In this document: piece after piece, positions 57,415 to 64,000 of the stretch | How the letters are laid out: each line of letters begins with the position of its first letter | How positions within the stretch are numbered: the first letter of the stretch is position 1 | Assembly: GCF_020386615.1 (NCBI RefSeq) | Contig: NZ_CP077769.1 | Coordinates: 6,001,501 to 6,065,500, forward strand | Origin: Chitinophaga pendula | GTDB lineage: Bacteria; Bacteroidota; Bacteroidia; Chitinophagales; Chitinophagaceae | Direction: 5' to 3' | DNA length: 64,000 nucleotides | Notes under the pieces: generated by a model | The model's database searches: none | What the model saw: only the letters and a program-made list of their open reading frames with translations | Told to the model about the DNA's origin: nothing | Translations under genes and position numbers: made by a program

Positions 57415-58142
57415 TTATTCCTGTTTTTGTATTTATTCTTGTTGTTGTTATTGTTATTGTTGTTGTTGTTCTTATTGCCGTTGTTGCTCTTGAACTTGTT
57501 TTGCTGGAAGGTCTTGCGCTTGTTGTTATTGTTGTTATTACCGTTGTTGGCAAGACGGTATTCCGGCACAGCAATGCTGTTACCCAATGGAGCAGTGTTC
57601 GGTACAGGCACCTGCGGAGTAGTACCTACCTGGTATTCCAACTGCCCCTGCGTGATATTACTCAGCTCAGTACGGATAGCATCGTCATGTACACTCTCCT
57701 TATGCCAGTTGGTATAAGCCAGCTTCATGTAGTTACCGATGGTCTGTGTAAAACCTTCTTTCTTCTCCGGATTCTCTTCCTCCAGTGCTTTATTGATCAC
57801 AGTCTCCAGGTTCTTACCAAAGTGCCTGTTCTTGGGATATTTTTTCGGATAAGGCAGACGGTCAGGTCTGGCCTTTAAGGTCTCACTCGTAGGAATAGGA
57901 TAAGGAGATTCCACATCCAGCGTAAAACCAGAGATCAGGAACAGGTGATCCCACAGCTTATGCCGGAAATCCTCCACATTACGTAAATGCGGATTCAGCG
58001 TCCCCATCAGCTCGATCACCGCCATAGCATTGGCTTGACGTTGATCCCTGTCTTCTATAGTCAGCAGGTATTCCACCATCTTCTGGATATTCCTGCCGTA
58101 TTCCTTCATAATGAGGTGATTACGGGTGGTATTGTATTCCAT
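57411..58142 (-). CDS. DUF4290 protein with poly-Asn/Lys tail
   Basis: A 243-residue protein. The N-terminal DUF4290 domain (about 1-190) begins MEYNTTRNHLIMKEYGRNIQKMVEYLLTIEDRDQRQ. The last 45 residues are almost all Asn, Lys and Gly, with a run of ten Asn, coded by AAC/AAT triplets (57417-57545). The domain is conserved next to murA in Bacteroidota; function unknown. The stop overlaps the murA start (ATGA), so they are coupled. Confidence 0.93.
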   Translation of the reverse strand: MEYNTTRNHLIMKEYGRNIQKMVEYLLTIEDRDQRQANAMAVIELMGTLNPHLRNVEDFRHKLWDHLFLISGFTLDVESPYPIPTSETLKARPDRLPYPKKYPKNRHFGKNLETVINKALEEENPEKKEGFTQTIGNYMKLAYTNWHKESVHDDAIRTELSNITQGQLEYQVGTTPQVPVPNTAPLGNSIAVPEYRLANNGNNNNNNKRKTFQQNKFKSNNGNKNNNNNNNNNNKNKYKNRNK

Positions 58143-58436
58143 TATCTCAACTTTAAAACAGTATTATTTTTTGATGACCAGCCATCTTTACGCGAAGCTC
58201 CGGGACTTAACGGAGGAGTTTTTCTGTGCCCCGGTATAGGTATGCCCTCTAATTTTGCGAAAGTACCTGATATGCAAACTTATGAAAAATAGTTTAATAA
58301 ATTCCGTATCCCACTCCCCTGCTTCTTTTTAGGAAAATATCACCCCTCCATCGCAATTTGCATTCCAGATTTTTATCCGCCATCCCGCCACCACAGAGAA
58401 AATACTTATTTTACATCCACACCAGCCCTCGTATAT
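58143..58436. other. Gap between DUF4290 and the hydrolase remnant
   Basis: No gene. It includes TAAGTTTG (minus, 58275-58282), a possible -7 element for the DUF4290-murA unit. Pyrimidine-rich to the right. Confidence 0.35.
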
Positions 58437-58692
58437 ATGCCCCCGTTACTACTTTTACATGGCGCCCTGGGCGCCGCTGATCAACTCCTCCCACTGGCCG
58501 TACAACTTCGCCATACCGGCCGGAAAGTCCATACCCTTAACATCAGCGGCCACGCCGGCTCCCCATTCCACTCGCCAGGGTTCAATATCTACTGGAAAAA
58601 GTACCGGCCTTCGCACAGGCTTTACAACAAAGACATGCCCCCCAACCCCTGGGAAGCCTTGTTACACCATACTGCCGTTCCTAGGATAACTA
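58437..58692 (+). pseudogene. Decayed alpha/beta hydrolase gene
   Basis: Starts normally (MPPLLLLHGALGAADQLLPL, oxyanion HG and then NISGHAGSPFHSPGF), then loses the nucleophile and core. In another frame the sequence resumes as QYLLEKVPAFAQALQQRHAP, resembling a later helix of this family, and returns to the first frame as NPWEALLHHTA. One large deletion and two frameshifts explain this. It runs into the 3' end of the convergent dioxygenase gene. Confidence 0.65.
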
Positions 58693-59622
58693 TTCACCCA
58701 TCGCCAGCTTCCCCCAGTTGCTGAGCTCCTCTTCCGACCACAACTCCGGGAAAAATACAATTCGTTTGTTCTTGGGAGGCAGGTATTGCTGCCAGTTCGT
58801 ACCACCAGTAGCCGCTATATCTTCCGGCTTCTTATGCAGGTATCTTACAGCAGACTTATAATGCATCAGCGGCCAACGCACGTTGATGTTAAGATCATAC
58901 TCCTTCAGTAATGGGATCACCGCCGCTCGCTCCGGCTCCGGCAACTGCAGGAAACGCGCCCGTACATTGCATAACTCATAGTTGGTCGCCAGCTTCAGGA
59001 AAGGCTCCATGTACTTCAGCTCAAACTGACGCAACGTCAGCGTCTTCTTACCAGTAGCCAGCTCCGTAGCACCACTCCGCCAATAAATATGATCCAGCCG
59101 ATCCTTCAGGCCCGTACCCGCCAGCGGCGCCCGCTGTGGCTCATACACCAGCTGCAAAAGGTCCGTCGAACAGATCTCTATCATCCGGAACTGACCACTC
59201 TGAAAACCACTGGCTGGCAACAACGCCATCCGGAACTGTAAAAACTGCTCCTTATCCATCCCTTCCACCATAATCTCAAAAGAAGAAACCAGGTTCCGGA
59301 AATAATTGTTGATACGACGCAATTGCGTACTCATCACCTCCGCTGATGCAGGTGCATCCCCCTCGCACATCTGCGAAATAGCTTGCAGGGCTAACTTGAA
59401 ATAAAGCTCCGTAATCTGGTGGTAAATGATAAAAATGTTCTCATCAGGAATAGGCGTACGGGGTTGTTGCAAGTTCAGCAATACATCCAGGTTGATATAA
59501 TCCCAGTAAGTAAGGTAGTCGGCATATAAAAGACCATCCAGGTAAGCGGATAAGCTTTGGCCCATAGCGGCATACTTTTCTTCCAGCCGCTTGATTTTTT
59601 CGGCGATTTCAGTTGTAACCAT
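58690..59622 (-). CDS. Tryptophan 2,3-dioxygenase family protein
   Basis: A 310-residue helical heme dioxygenase. The N-terminal YLDGLLYADYLTYWDYINLDVLLNLQQPR and DENIFIIYHQITELYFKLALQ match the family. The heme ligand is probably His254 in RWPLMHYKSAVRYLH, followed by AATGGTNWQQYLPP, the substrate loop (GTGGS-like). It opens the indole ring of tryptophan to N-formylkynurenine. No kynurenine pathway genes are adjacent; substrate could differ. Confidence 0.93.
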   Translation of the reverse strand: MVTTEIAEKIKRLEEKYAAMGQSLSAYLDGLLYADYLTYWDYINLDVLLNLQQPRTPIPDENIFIIYHQITELYFKLALQAISQMCEGDAPASAEVMSTQLRRINNYFRNLVSSFEIMVEGMDKEQFLQFRMALLPASGFQSGQFRMIEICSTDLLQLVYEPQRAPLAGTGLKDRLDHIYWRSGATELATGKKTLTLRQFELKYMEPFLKLATNYELCNVRARFLQLPEPERAAVIPLLKEYDLNINVRWPLMHYKSAVRYLHKKPEDIAATGGTNWQQYLPPKNKRIVFFPELWSEEELSNWGKLAMGE

Positions 59623-59659
59623 GCAACAAATTAAAGGATAAACCTTTAATATTTACAGG

Positions 59660-60349
59660 TCATTTTCTGGCCTCCGTACGCCTTGCTAACGCAATGATAT
59701 CACGCCCCTGCAGAATATCGTGTTCATATCCCTGCGTAACCGTATGGATCATCGCCAATGCCAACTCCTCCATCCGGCAAAATCCGTTGGGATACAAAGC
59801 CCTCCCTATCGGAAACAACCAGTTGATATACTTGTAAAAAGGATGCACCCGCTTCAATCCCTTAAATGGTTTGATAAACCCCGGCCGCACCGCAAAAGCA
59901 CGCCGGAAAGGCAACTTCCGCAGGTCATTCTCCGTCTTACCCTTCACCCGCGCCCAATGCAACCGGCCCTGCTCACGGGTGTCCGTCCCCCCTCCCGAAA
60001 TATAGTCAAACACCATGTCCGGATTCAGTCGGCTTAACGTCTCCCCCATATGCATCGTCAACGTATAGGTCACCTTGTAATACTCCTCCTTCGACACCCC
60101 CACCGACGAAATACCCAGGCAAAAGAAACAGGCATTATACCCTTGCAAGTGCCCCTCCACCGCACGCAGATCGTAAAAATCACCGTGGATCACCTCCTTC
60201 AGTTTAGGATGCTCCACCCCACAGGGCTTACGATTGATCACCAACACATCCGTTACCTCCGGATGCCGCAGACATACCTGCAACACCCCCTCGCCCACCA
60301 TTCCCGTCGCCCCTGTAATGATCACCTTTACCGGCTGAACTGTATGCAT
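59660..60349 (-). CDS. NAD(P)-binding epimerase/oxidoreductase (TIP30-like)
   Basis: A 229-residue SDR-like protein with VIITGATGMVGEGVLQ (Rossmann), FFCLGISSVGVSKEEYYKV, FDYISGGGTD and the lysine in GRLHWARVKGKTEND. Closest in pattern to atypical SDRs related to HTATIP2/TIP30. Substrate unknown. It is 37 bp upstream of the dioxygenase on the same strand. Confidence 0.88.
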   Translation of the reverse strand: MHTVQPVKVIITGATGMVGEGVLQVCLRHPEVTDVLVINRKPCGVEHPKLKEVIHGDFYDLRAVEGHLQGYNACFFCLGISSVGVSKEEYYKVTYTLTMHMGETLSRLNPDMVFDYISGGGTDTREQGRLHWARVKGKTENDLRKLPFRRAFAVRPGFIKPFKGLKRVHPFYKYINWLFPIGRALYPNGFCRMEELALAMIHTVTQGYEHDILQGRDIIALARRTEARK

Positions 60350-60440
60350 ATATTGCTTTTTAATAAATGATTAAAAACGCCCGGCCACTATAATCAGCCC
60401 CCACAACAGTACAAACATCCGTCATAAAAGGAATGCCAAA

Positions 60441-60497
60441 ACAACATCAGTTACCGGGTCCTGCGTGTTAACACAGCAGCACGCCAACTGATGTTGT
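60441..60497 (-). terminator. Large hairpin after the Lrp-type gene
   Basis: A perfect 12-bp outer stem ACAACATCAGTT/AACTGATGTTGT encloses an inner stem around GTGTTAACAC. TTTTGG follows on the minus strand. Confidence 0.75.
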
Positions 60498-60557
60498 TCG
60501 ATATCTATATGAATGTCAGGGAGATAAAAGCGGGTAACTACAGCAACTCAATTACAG

Positions 60558-61025
60558 CTATTCCACAACGTTGATCGTACGATAAAAGCTCTCTTCCAGG
60601 GATATCAGGGTCTCAGTACGTTCTATTCCTTTGATCTTCTGCAACTCATCATGCAGTATCCGGCGCAATTGTGTAATATCCTTACAAATGATCTCCGCAA
60701 ACATACTGTAACTACCCGTCGTATAGTTCAGACGAACCATCTCCGGTATCTTACGCAGCTCCTTCGCCACCGTATCATACATAGAACTCTTCTCTAAATA
60801 AATTCCTATAAAGGCAATAACATCATATCCGATCATTTTCAGATCTACATGTAATTTAGTACCTTTAACTATACCTAGTTCTTGCAACTTCTTCATTCTC
60901 ACGTGGATAGTACCTCCGGAAACAAACAGCTTCTTGCCGAGGTCCGCATACGAGATCTCCGCATTATGCATCATCTCACTGATGATCTGTAAATCAAGTT
61001 TGTCGATATTCAAATTGTGGCTCAT
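60558..61025 (-). CDS. Lrp/AsnC family transcriptional regulator
   Basis: A 155-residue regulator: N-terminal helix-turn-helix (about 5-60: LDLQIISEMMHNAEISYADLGKKLFVSGGTIHVRMKKL) and the RAM/AsnC ligand domain (about 70-150: YDVIAFIGIYLEKSSMY, RLNYTTGSYSMFAEIICKDI). Members sense amino acids. It is divergent from the tRNA-like RNA, about 110 bp away. Confidence 0.95.
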   Translation of the reverse strand: MSHNLNIDKLDLQIISEMMHNAEISYADLGKKLFVSGGTIHVRMKKLQELGIVKGTKLHVDLKMIGYDVIAFIGIYLEKSSMYDTVAKELRKIPEMVRLNYTTGSYSMFAEIICKDITQLRRILHDELQKIKGIERTETLISLEESFYRTINVVE

Positions 61026-61108
61026 TTTGACAATTTGTTTTTGATTGTTTTAAATCCTACTGCAAATATTTTAAAAATATCGAAATTTCAAAAATTTTTC
61101 TTAAAAAA

Positions 61109-61140
61109 TTTGCAAGGAATGGCGCGCGTCTTTAGATTTG
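61109..61140 (+). promoter_or_regulatory. Promoter of the tRNA-like RNA
   Basis: TTTG (61109-61112), 20 nt, TAGATTTG (61133-61140): a good phylum-type promoter directed at the structured RNA. Start expected near 61145. Confidence 0.7.
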
Positions 61141-61143
61141 CAT

Positions 61144-61398
61144 AATAATCATTACAACATAGGACGCTCAGAAAGTGAGCCCCATTCTGCAAAGAAGATG
61201 ATTATTAAACATTGTGGGGTGATGAAACTGGCAGACATGCCCTCTTGTCTCGAGGGTGGAGAATCCGGGATAAACCTTGGCATAATGGGTTGACCACTAA
61301 TCTTATTTGTGCTTTGGCTAACTGCTCCGTGGAGGTTCGACTCCTCCCCCTACAGCTAGTGGTGTAAAAGCCTGCAAAGTATTGGTTTGCAGGCTTTT
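61144..61398 (+). ncRNA. tRNA-like structured RNA with a very long variable region
   Basis: About 255 nt. 5' domain: AATAATCAT (61144) pairs with ATGATTATT (61198-61206), enclosing GCTCA-gaaag-TGAGC. tRNA-like domain: acceptor TGTGGGG (61213-61219) with CCCTACA (61348-61354); D arm ATG/CAT with a loop containing CTGGCAGA; anticodon-type stem CCCTC/GAGGG with a 7-nt loop TTGTCTC (GTC at 61247-61249); perfect T arm GGAGG-TTCGACT-CCTCC (61331-61347). About 74 nt (61257-61330) lie between anticodon and T arms. No CCA is encoded. It has its own promoter and terminator. Not a normal tRNA. Confidence 0.6.
61366..61398 (+). terminator. Perfect terminator of the tRNA-like RNA
   Basis: AAAAGCCTGCAAA and TTTGCAGGCTTTT form a 13-bp perfect stem around GTATTGG; the stem itself supplies the T-run. 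Confidence 0.85.
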
Positions 61399-61493
61399 AT
61401 CATTTAAATACCTTCTAATTAGCTGTAAACCAACTAATTAAGACAACCCCACTGCCGGCCATCCCAGCAAACCCAATCCCCTAGCCGATTTCC

Positions 61494-61562
61494 AGCTCAA
61501 GTCCACCTCTCCTGTATCATTCGTATATCATTGGTATATCATTCCTATACCCAACACCTACC
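61494..61562. repeat. 11-bp phased repeat array, copy 2
   Basis: Units in 11-nt register from 61508: TCTCCTGTATC, ATTCGTATATC, ATTGGTATATC, ATTCCTATACC, CAACACCTACC, preceded by GTCCACC. The preamble AGCTCA(A/C)GTCCACCTCTCCT and the final CAAC unit match the array at 34884-34949. The strongly pyrimidine-rich DNA from about 61440 to 61780 has no other feature. Confidence 0.7.
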
Positions 61563-61766
61563 CGTATCCCTATCCACCTCCTGCCCTACCTGCTAACTTA
61601 TCATGCTATCATCTCCCTAACCCAATGATCACATCCCCAACGCCCCCTATTATCCTCTCCTTCTCCTCTCATTCCCCTTCCCTTTCCCTCCTCCTTCCTC
61701 CCCACATAAAACCCCGCCCCCTCACTCACGCTACACTTACCCCACCCACTTCACAAAAAATCCATT

Positions 61767-61774
61767 TACTTTTG
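61767..61774 (+). promoter_or_regulatory. -7 element next to the trmB start
   Basis: TACTTTTG, 6 bp before the ATG, suggesting a near-leaderless mRNA. Confidence 0.45.
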
Positions 61775-61780
61775 CCGACG

Positions 61781-62491
61781 ATGGGACAGAAAAAACTGCA
61801 ACGATTCGCCGAAATAGAAACCTTTCCAAACGTACTAATCTACCCGGAAGGAATGCAAGGGCAATGGAATGCCTTCTTTAAAAATAATAACCCGCTTACG
61901 CTGGAACTAGCCTGTGGCAAAGGAGATTATACGCTCGGCCTCGCCCGCCGCTTCCCAGATCGTAACTTCCTGGGAGTCGACCTCAAAGGAAACCGCATCT
62001 GGAAAGGTGCCAAAACAGCATTGGAAGAACCACTCCCCAATGCCGCCTTCCTCCGTACCCAGATAGATAAACTCAATAATTATTTCAACCCGGGCGAAAT
62101 CGCCGAAATATGGATCACCTTCCCCGATCCATTCCTCCGTCAGTCAAAATCCAAAAAAAGATTGACACATCCAAAGTTCCTCCAACTCTTCCAGCCCCTG
62201 CTGGCCCCGGGAGGTACCATCAATCTGAAGACCGACTCACCGGAACTCTACCAGTTCACCCGGGAGGCGATTACCGCTAGCAACTGCCAAATCATAGAAG
62301 ATATCGGCGATGTATACGCACTCCCCGTTGTACCACCGCTGTTACAAATACAAACCTTCTACGAAGGCATGCACCTGGCCGATGGCCGCACCATCCGTTA
62401 TCTGAAATTCGCATTACCCGCTGCCCCACTCGACTGGCGCAGCATCAAACTGCCATCCGATGAAGCAGTCGCCACTGGTGGAGAAGATTGA
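61781..62491 (+). CDS. trmB: tRNA (guanine-N7-)-methyltransferase TrmB
   Basis: A 236-residue SAM-dependent enzyme that makes m7G46 in tRNA. Start at ATG 61781 (MGQKKLQRFAEIETFPNVLIYPEG); an upstream frame from 61625 is a pyrimidine-rich non-coding leader. SAM motif LELACGKGDYTLGLA, GVDLKGNRIWKGAK, and the signature WITFPDPFLRQSKSKKRLTHPKFL are clear. Its end overlaps the DUF5522 gene by 32 bp. Confidence 0.95.
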   Translation: MGQKKLQRFAEIETFPNVLIYPEGMQGQWNAFFKNNNPLTLELACGKGDYTLGLARRFPDRNFLGVDLKGNRIWKGAKTALEEPLPNAAFLRTQIDKLNNYFNPGEIAEIWITFPDPFLRQSKSKKRLTHPKFLQLFQPLLAPGGTINLKTDSPELYQFTREAITASNCQIIEDIGDVYALPVVPPLLQIQTFYEGMHLADGRTIRYLKFALPAAPLDWRSIKLPSDEAVATGGED

Positions 62492-62663
62492 TTTCTACTA
62501 TAACGAAGCCGGATACATGGTATTCACCGAAAAATACCATCGCGACAGAGGCTACTGCTGCGGAAACGGTTGCAAACATTGTCCATTCGATTATGAAAAA
62601 GTACCCGAACCAAAAAGAAGTGCCCTCCTGGCCAAAAGAAAAGAAACAGGCAACCACCAATGA
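62460..62663 (+). CDS. DUF5522 small cysteine-rich protein
   Basis: A 67-residue protein: KIDFYYNEAGYMVFTEKYHRDRGYCCGNGCKHCPFDYEKVP. The CCGNGCKHCPF cluster (four Cys) marks DUF5522, presumably metal-binding. It overlaps trmB at one end and the alkyltransferase-like gene at the other. Confidence 0.9.
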   Translation: MKQSPLVEKIDFYYNEAGYMVFTEKYHRDRGYCCGNGCKHCPFDYEKVPEPKRSALLAKRKETGNHQ

Positions 62664-63114
62664 GAAAAATCCCTCATTCTTCGAAAAAGTATTCGAACTG
62701 GCCCGCCTCGTTCCTAAAGGTCGCGTCACCACCTACGGTACCATAGCCGAAGCCGCCGGCATCCGCCTGTCCGCTAGAATGGTCGGATGGGCCATGCACG
62801 CCGCCGGTAAAGTACACCCGCCCGTACCAGCCCATCGCGTCGTGAACCGCAACGGTATGCTCACCGGCAAACATCACTTCCCCACCCCCACACTCATGGA
62901 AGAGCTGCTGGCCAAAGAAGGCGTGGTCGTTAAAAATGATAAAGTCCAACAGTTCAAAGAACTCCTATGGACACCAGGCGAACCCGACCCCGGCCCCAGT
63001 GCCATAAAACCCAAAGCCGCTTCAAAAGCTGCCCAAAAAACAGTGGCAAAGCCCGTTACCAAAGCGTCCACCCGCAAAACCAACACAAAGAATAACACGA
63101 AAAAAACAAAGTAA
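62593..63114 (+). CDS. Alkyltransferase-like (ATL) protein with lysine-rich tail
   Basis: About 173 residues from the ATG 62593. The MGMT-type DNA-binding fold is clear: FFEKVFELARLVPKGRVTTYG, SARMVGWAMHAAG, and VPAHRVVNRNGMLTGKHHF. The acceptor site PCHR of repair methyltransferases is PAHR, so the Cys is Ala and it cannot accept an alkyl group; ATL proteins flag alkylated bases for other repair. The C-terminal 35 residues are Lys/Ala/Thr-rich, histone H1-like. Its start overlaps DUF5522 by 71 bp, since no better start exists in frame. Confidence 0.88.
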   Translation: MKKYPNQKEVPSWPKEKKQATTNEKNPSFFEKVFELARLVPKGRVTTYGTIAEAAGIRLSARMVGWAMHAAGKVHPPVPAHRVVNRNGMLTGKHHFPTPTLMEELLAKEGVVVKNDKVQQFKELLWTPGEPDPGPSAIKPKAASKAAQKTVAKPVTKASTRKTNTKNNTKKTK

Positions 63115-63155
63115 CCAACGACTCATTTATCGACGGTAATCCCGATATTTGATAT

Positions 63156-63599
63156 ATGTCCATACTTAAATTAAGACTCGATCAGGACCAATTGATCGAA
63201 GACTTTTTTGAATCCACACACCTCGTTGGTATCGTCTCCTCCGCCCGCGACTACCAACTATGCTGGCAGATCAATCAACAAATGCACTGCGCATTCCGGG
63301 TAAATAACTCCTTGGAGATCAACCTCTCCAAAGGCCATCGCTCTTTCTATTTCACTGTGTTCGAATTCCCGGAACCCACCAAGTCCGGCGCACACTACCT
63401 CTATAACAACCATTGTAAAGCAGAATTCCTCCTGCCTGAACTCAAGAATATTGACTACCTCTGGCTCATCAAAGGAGACTATTACCAACAGGATGATGTC
63501 AAAAAATTAATAGAAGATATGCGCCGCGTACCCCTTGTTCAATTGGTTTCTTTATTGGATATTCGGGATATCAAAAACAAAATGAATCTCATATTTTAG
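63156..63599 (+). CDS. IPExxxVDY family protein
   Basis: A 147-residue protein with LPELKNIDYLWLIKGDYYQQD near 112-132, the segment that names this Bacteroidota family. Function unknown. It follows the ATL gene by 41 bp on the same strand. Confidence 0.88.
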   Translation: MSILKLRLDQDQLIEDFFESTHLVGIVSSARDYQLCWQINQQMHCAFRVNNSLEINLSKGHRSFYFTVFEFPEPTKSGAHYLYNNHCKAEFLLPELKNIDYLWLIKGDYYQQDDVKKLIEDMRRVPLVQLVSLLDIRDIKNKMNLIF

Positions 63600-63905
63600 T
63601 TTATATTTAATGATCCCAATACGGTGGAAATTTGGACAACCCATCGCTATCGGCTTCAAACTAAGCACACTATACCAAGGCCAACAAGCGTCACGATTAC
63701 TCCTTCTTACTATTTCGAAGGACTGCAACTATTCACACTGCATTTTGTTGTAACGGGTGATAGGATAGCAATAAGCACGGCAACTAACCCTGCCGCTAAA
63801 AAAGATTAACTAGACAGGCATTTTCTTTGTTGACAAACACCTCGTTGTTCTATCGCAATGTATCATTTGCATCAGGCAAACTGATGCGCCAAAAAACAGG
63901 CACTT
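63600..63905. other. Intergenic region before the pterin dehydratase
   Basis: About 306 bp without a recognisable gene. Two short frames (63611 and 63624) have no family features. GCATCAG-gcaaa-CTGATGC (63869-63887) is a small inverted repeat 18 bp before the next ATG, a possible leader hairpin or operator. Confidence 0.4.
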
Positions 63906-64000
63906 ATGTGGCAAGAAAAAGATAATCAACTCTATCGGGCGTTCGAATTCAAAGACTTTGTATCCGCTTTCGCGTTCATGACCAAAGTAGCACTACTGGC
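63906..64000 (+). CDS. 4a-hydroxytetrahydrobiopterin dehydratase (partial)
   Basis: The first 31 codons of a PCD/DCoH protein: MWQEKDNQLYRAFEFKDFVS, then AFAFMTKVALL. The 'FkFkdFveAfaFmtkVAl' segment is characteristic. The catalytic His residues lie past the window's right edge. It regenerates the pterin cofactor of aromatic amino acid hydroxylases. Confidence 0.88.
   Translation, partial: MWQEKDNQLYRAFEFKDFVSAFAFMTKVALL

Noticed and set aside
57417..57545. Trinucleotide repeat as CRISPR-like or non-coding repeat
   Set aside because: It is in frame within the DUF4290 gene and encodes Asn/Lys.
61213..61355. Ordinary tRNA gene, or tRNA-Leu with a group I intron
   Set aside because: Total length is about 143 nt, too long for a tRNA and too short for a group I intron; the extra bases are in the variable region, not the anticodon loop.
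61144..61398. tmRNA
   Set aside because: No tag-type ORF ending in ALAA, wrong 5' end, and too short; the tRNA-like part has full D and anticodon arms, which tmRNA lacks.
61625..61780. N-terminal extension of TrmB
   Set aside because: Pyrimidine-rich, Pro/Ser/Leu translation without homology; a -7 element and the family start point to 61781.
62488..62592. N-terminal extension of the ATL protein
   Set aside because: It lies wholly in another frame of DUF5522 and trmB and shows no family residues.
63624..63809. A 61-codon ORF after the IPExxxVDY gene
   Set aside because: No start context, no family resemblance.

Overview
The window reads as a chromosomal segment of a Bacteroidota bacterium, most likely Chitinophagaceae and close to Chitinophaga. 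The evidence is: a SusC/SusD pair under an ECF sigma/FecR pair; GldC and a PorG/DUF6089-type protein; lineage families such as DUF4290, DUF5522 and IPExxxVDY; SusC-type STN domains; and -7 promoter elements of the TAnnTTTG type, three with a matching TTTG -33 element. No prophage, insertion sequence, CRISPR array or rRNA operon was seen.

Region by region. 1-9.8 kb (minus): ECF sigma, FecR, SusC, SusD, a lipoprotein, then a Tat-exported Gfo/Idh oxidoreductase cut by the window edge. 10.2-12.3 kb (plus): two lipoprotein zinc proteases (astacin type and M57 type) and an AraC HTH remnant. 12.3-15 kb (minus): a C-terminal processing protease, then rpmH-rnpA-yidD with a good promoter; rnpA lacks a normal start codon. 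15-25.6 kb (minus): an envelope cluster of two OmpH/Skp chaperones, BamA, UppS, PorG-like protein, NAD kinase, a second Omp85 protein, a CBS protein, CvpA and YqeY. 25.6-31 kb (minus): GldC, two glycosyltransferases, a lipoprotein, a lone OppC-like permease and an alpha/beta hydrolase broken by a one-base frameshift in an A7 tract. 31-41 kb: cell-wall amidase, AhpD-like protein, orphan KorB, LysE exporter, GH3 protein, inositol monophosphatase, ThiL and a GT39 enzyme. 41-53.4 kb (minus): NagA, VOC protein, omega-amidase, RecX, UvrD/PcrA, fatty acid desaturase, a second ECF sigma, HdeD-like protein, M28 peptidase, RpiB and TatC. 54-61 kb (minus): CorC/GldE-like protein, Gmk, MurA with Asp in place of the catalytic Cys, DUF4290 protein with a poly-Asn tail, a decayed hydrolase, tryptophan 2,3-dioxygenase family protein, an epimerase and an Lrp regulator. 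61-64 kb (plus): a tRNA-like structured RNA, TrmB, DUF5522, an alkyltransferase-like protein, IPExxxVDY, and the start of a pterin dehydratase.

The genes are mostly housekeeping and envelope biogenesis, with one nutrient-uptake locus. The most unusual items are the tRNA-like RNA at 61.1-61.4 kb, with its own promoter, a perfect terminator and a roughly 74-nt variable region; two related arrays of 11-bp phased repeats in distant intergenic regions; the rnpA start; the homopolymer frameshift; and a 68-nt two-stem hairpin at 48.8 kb.
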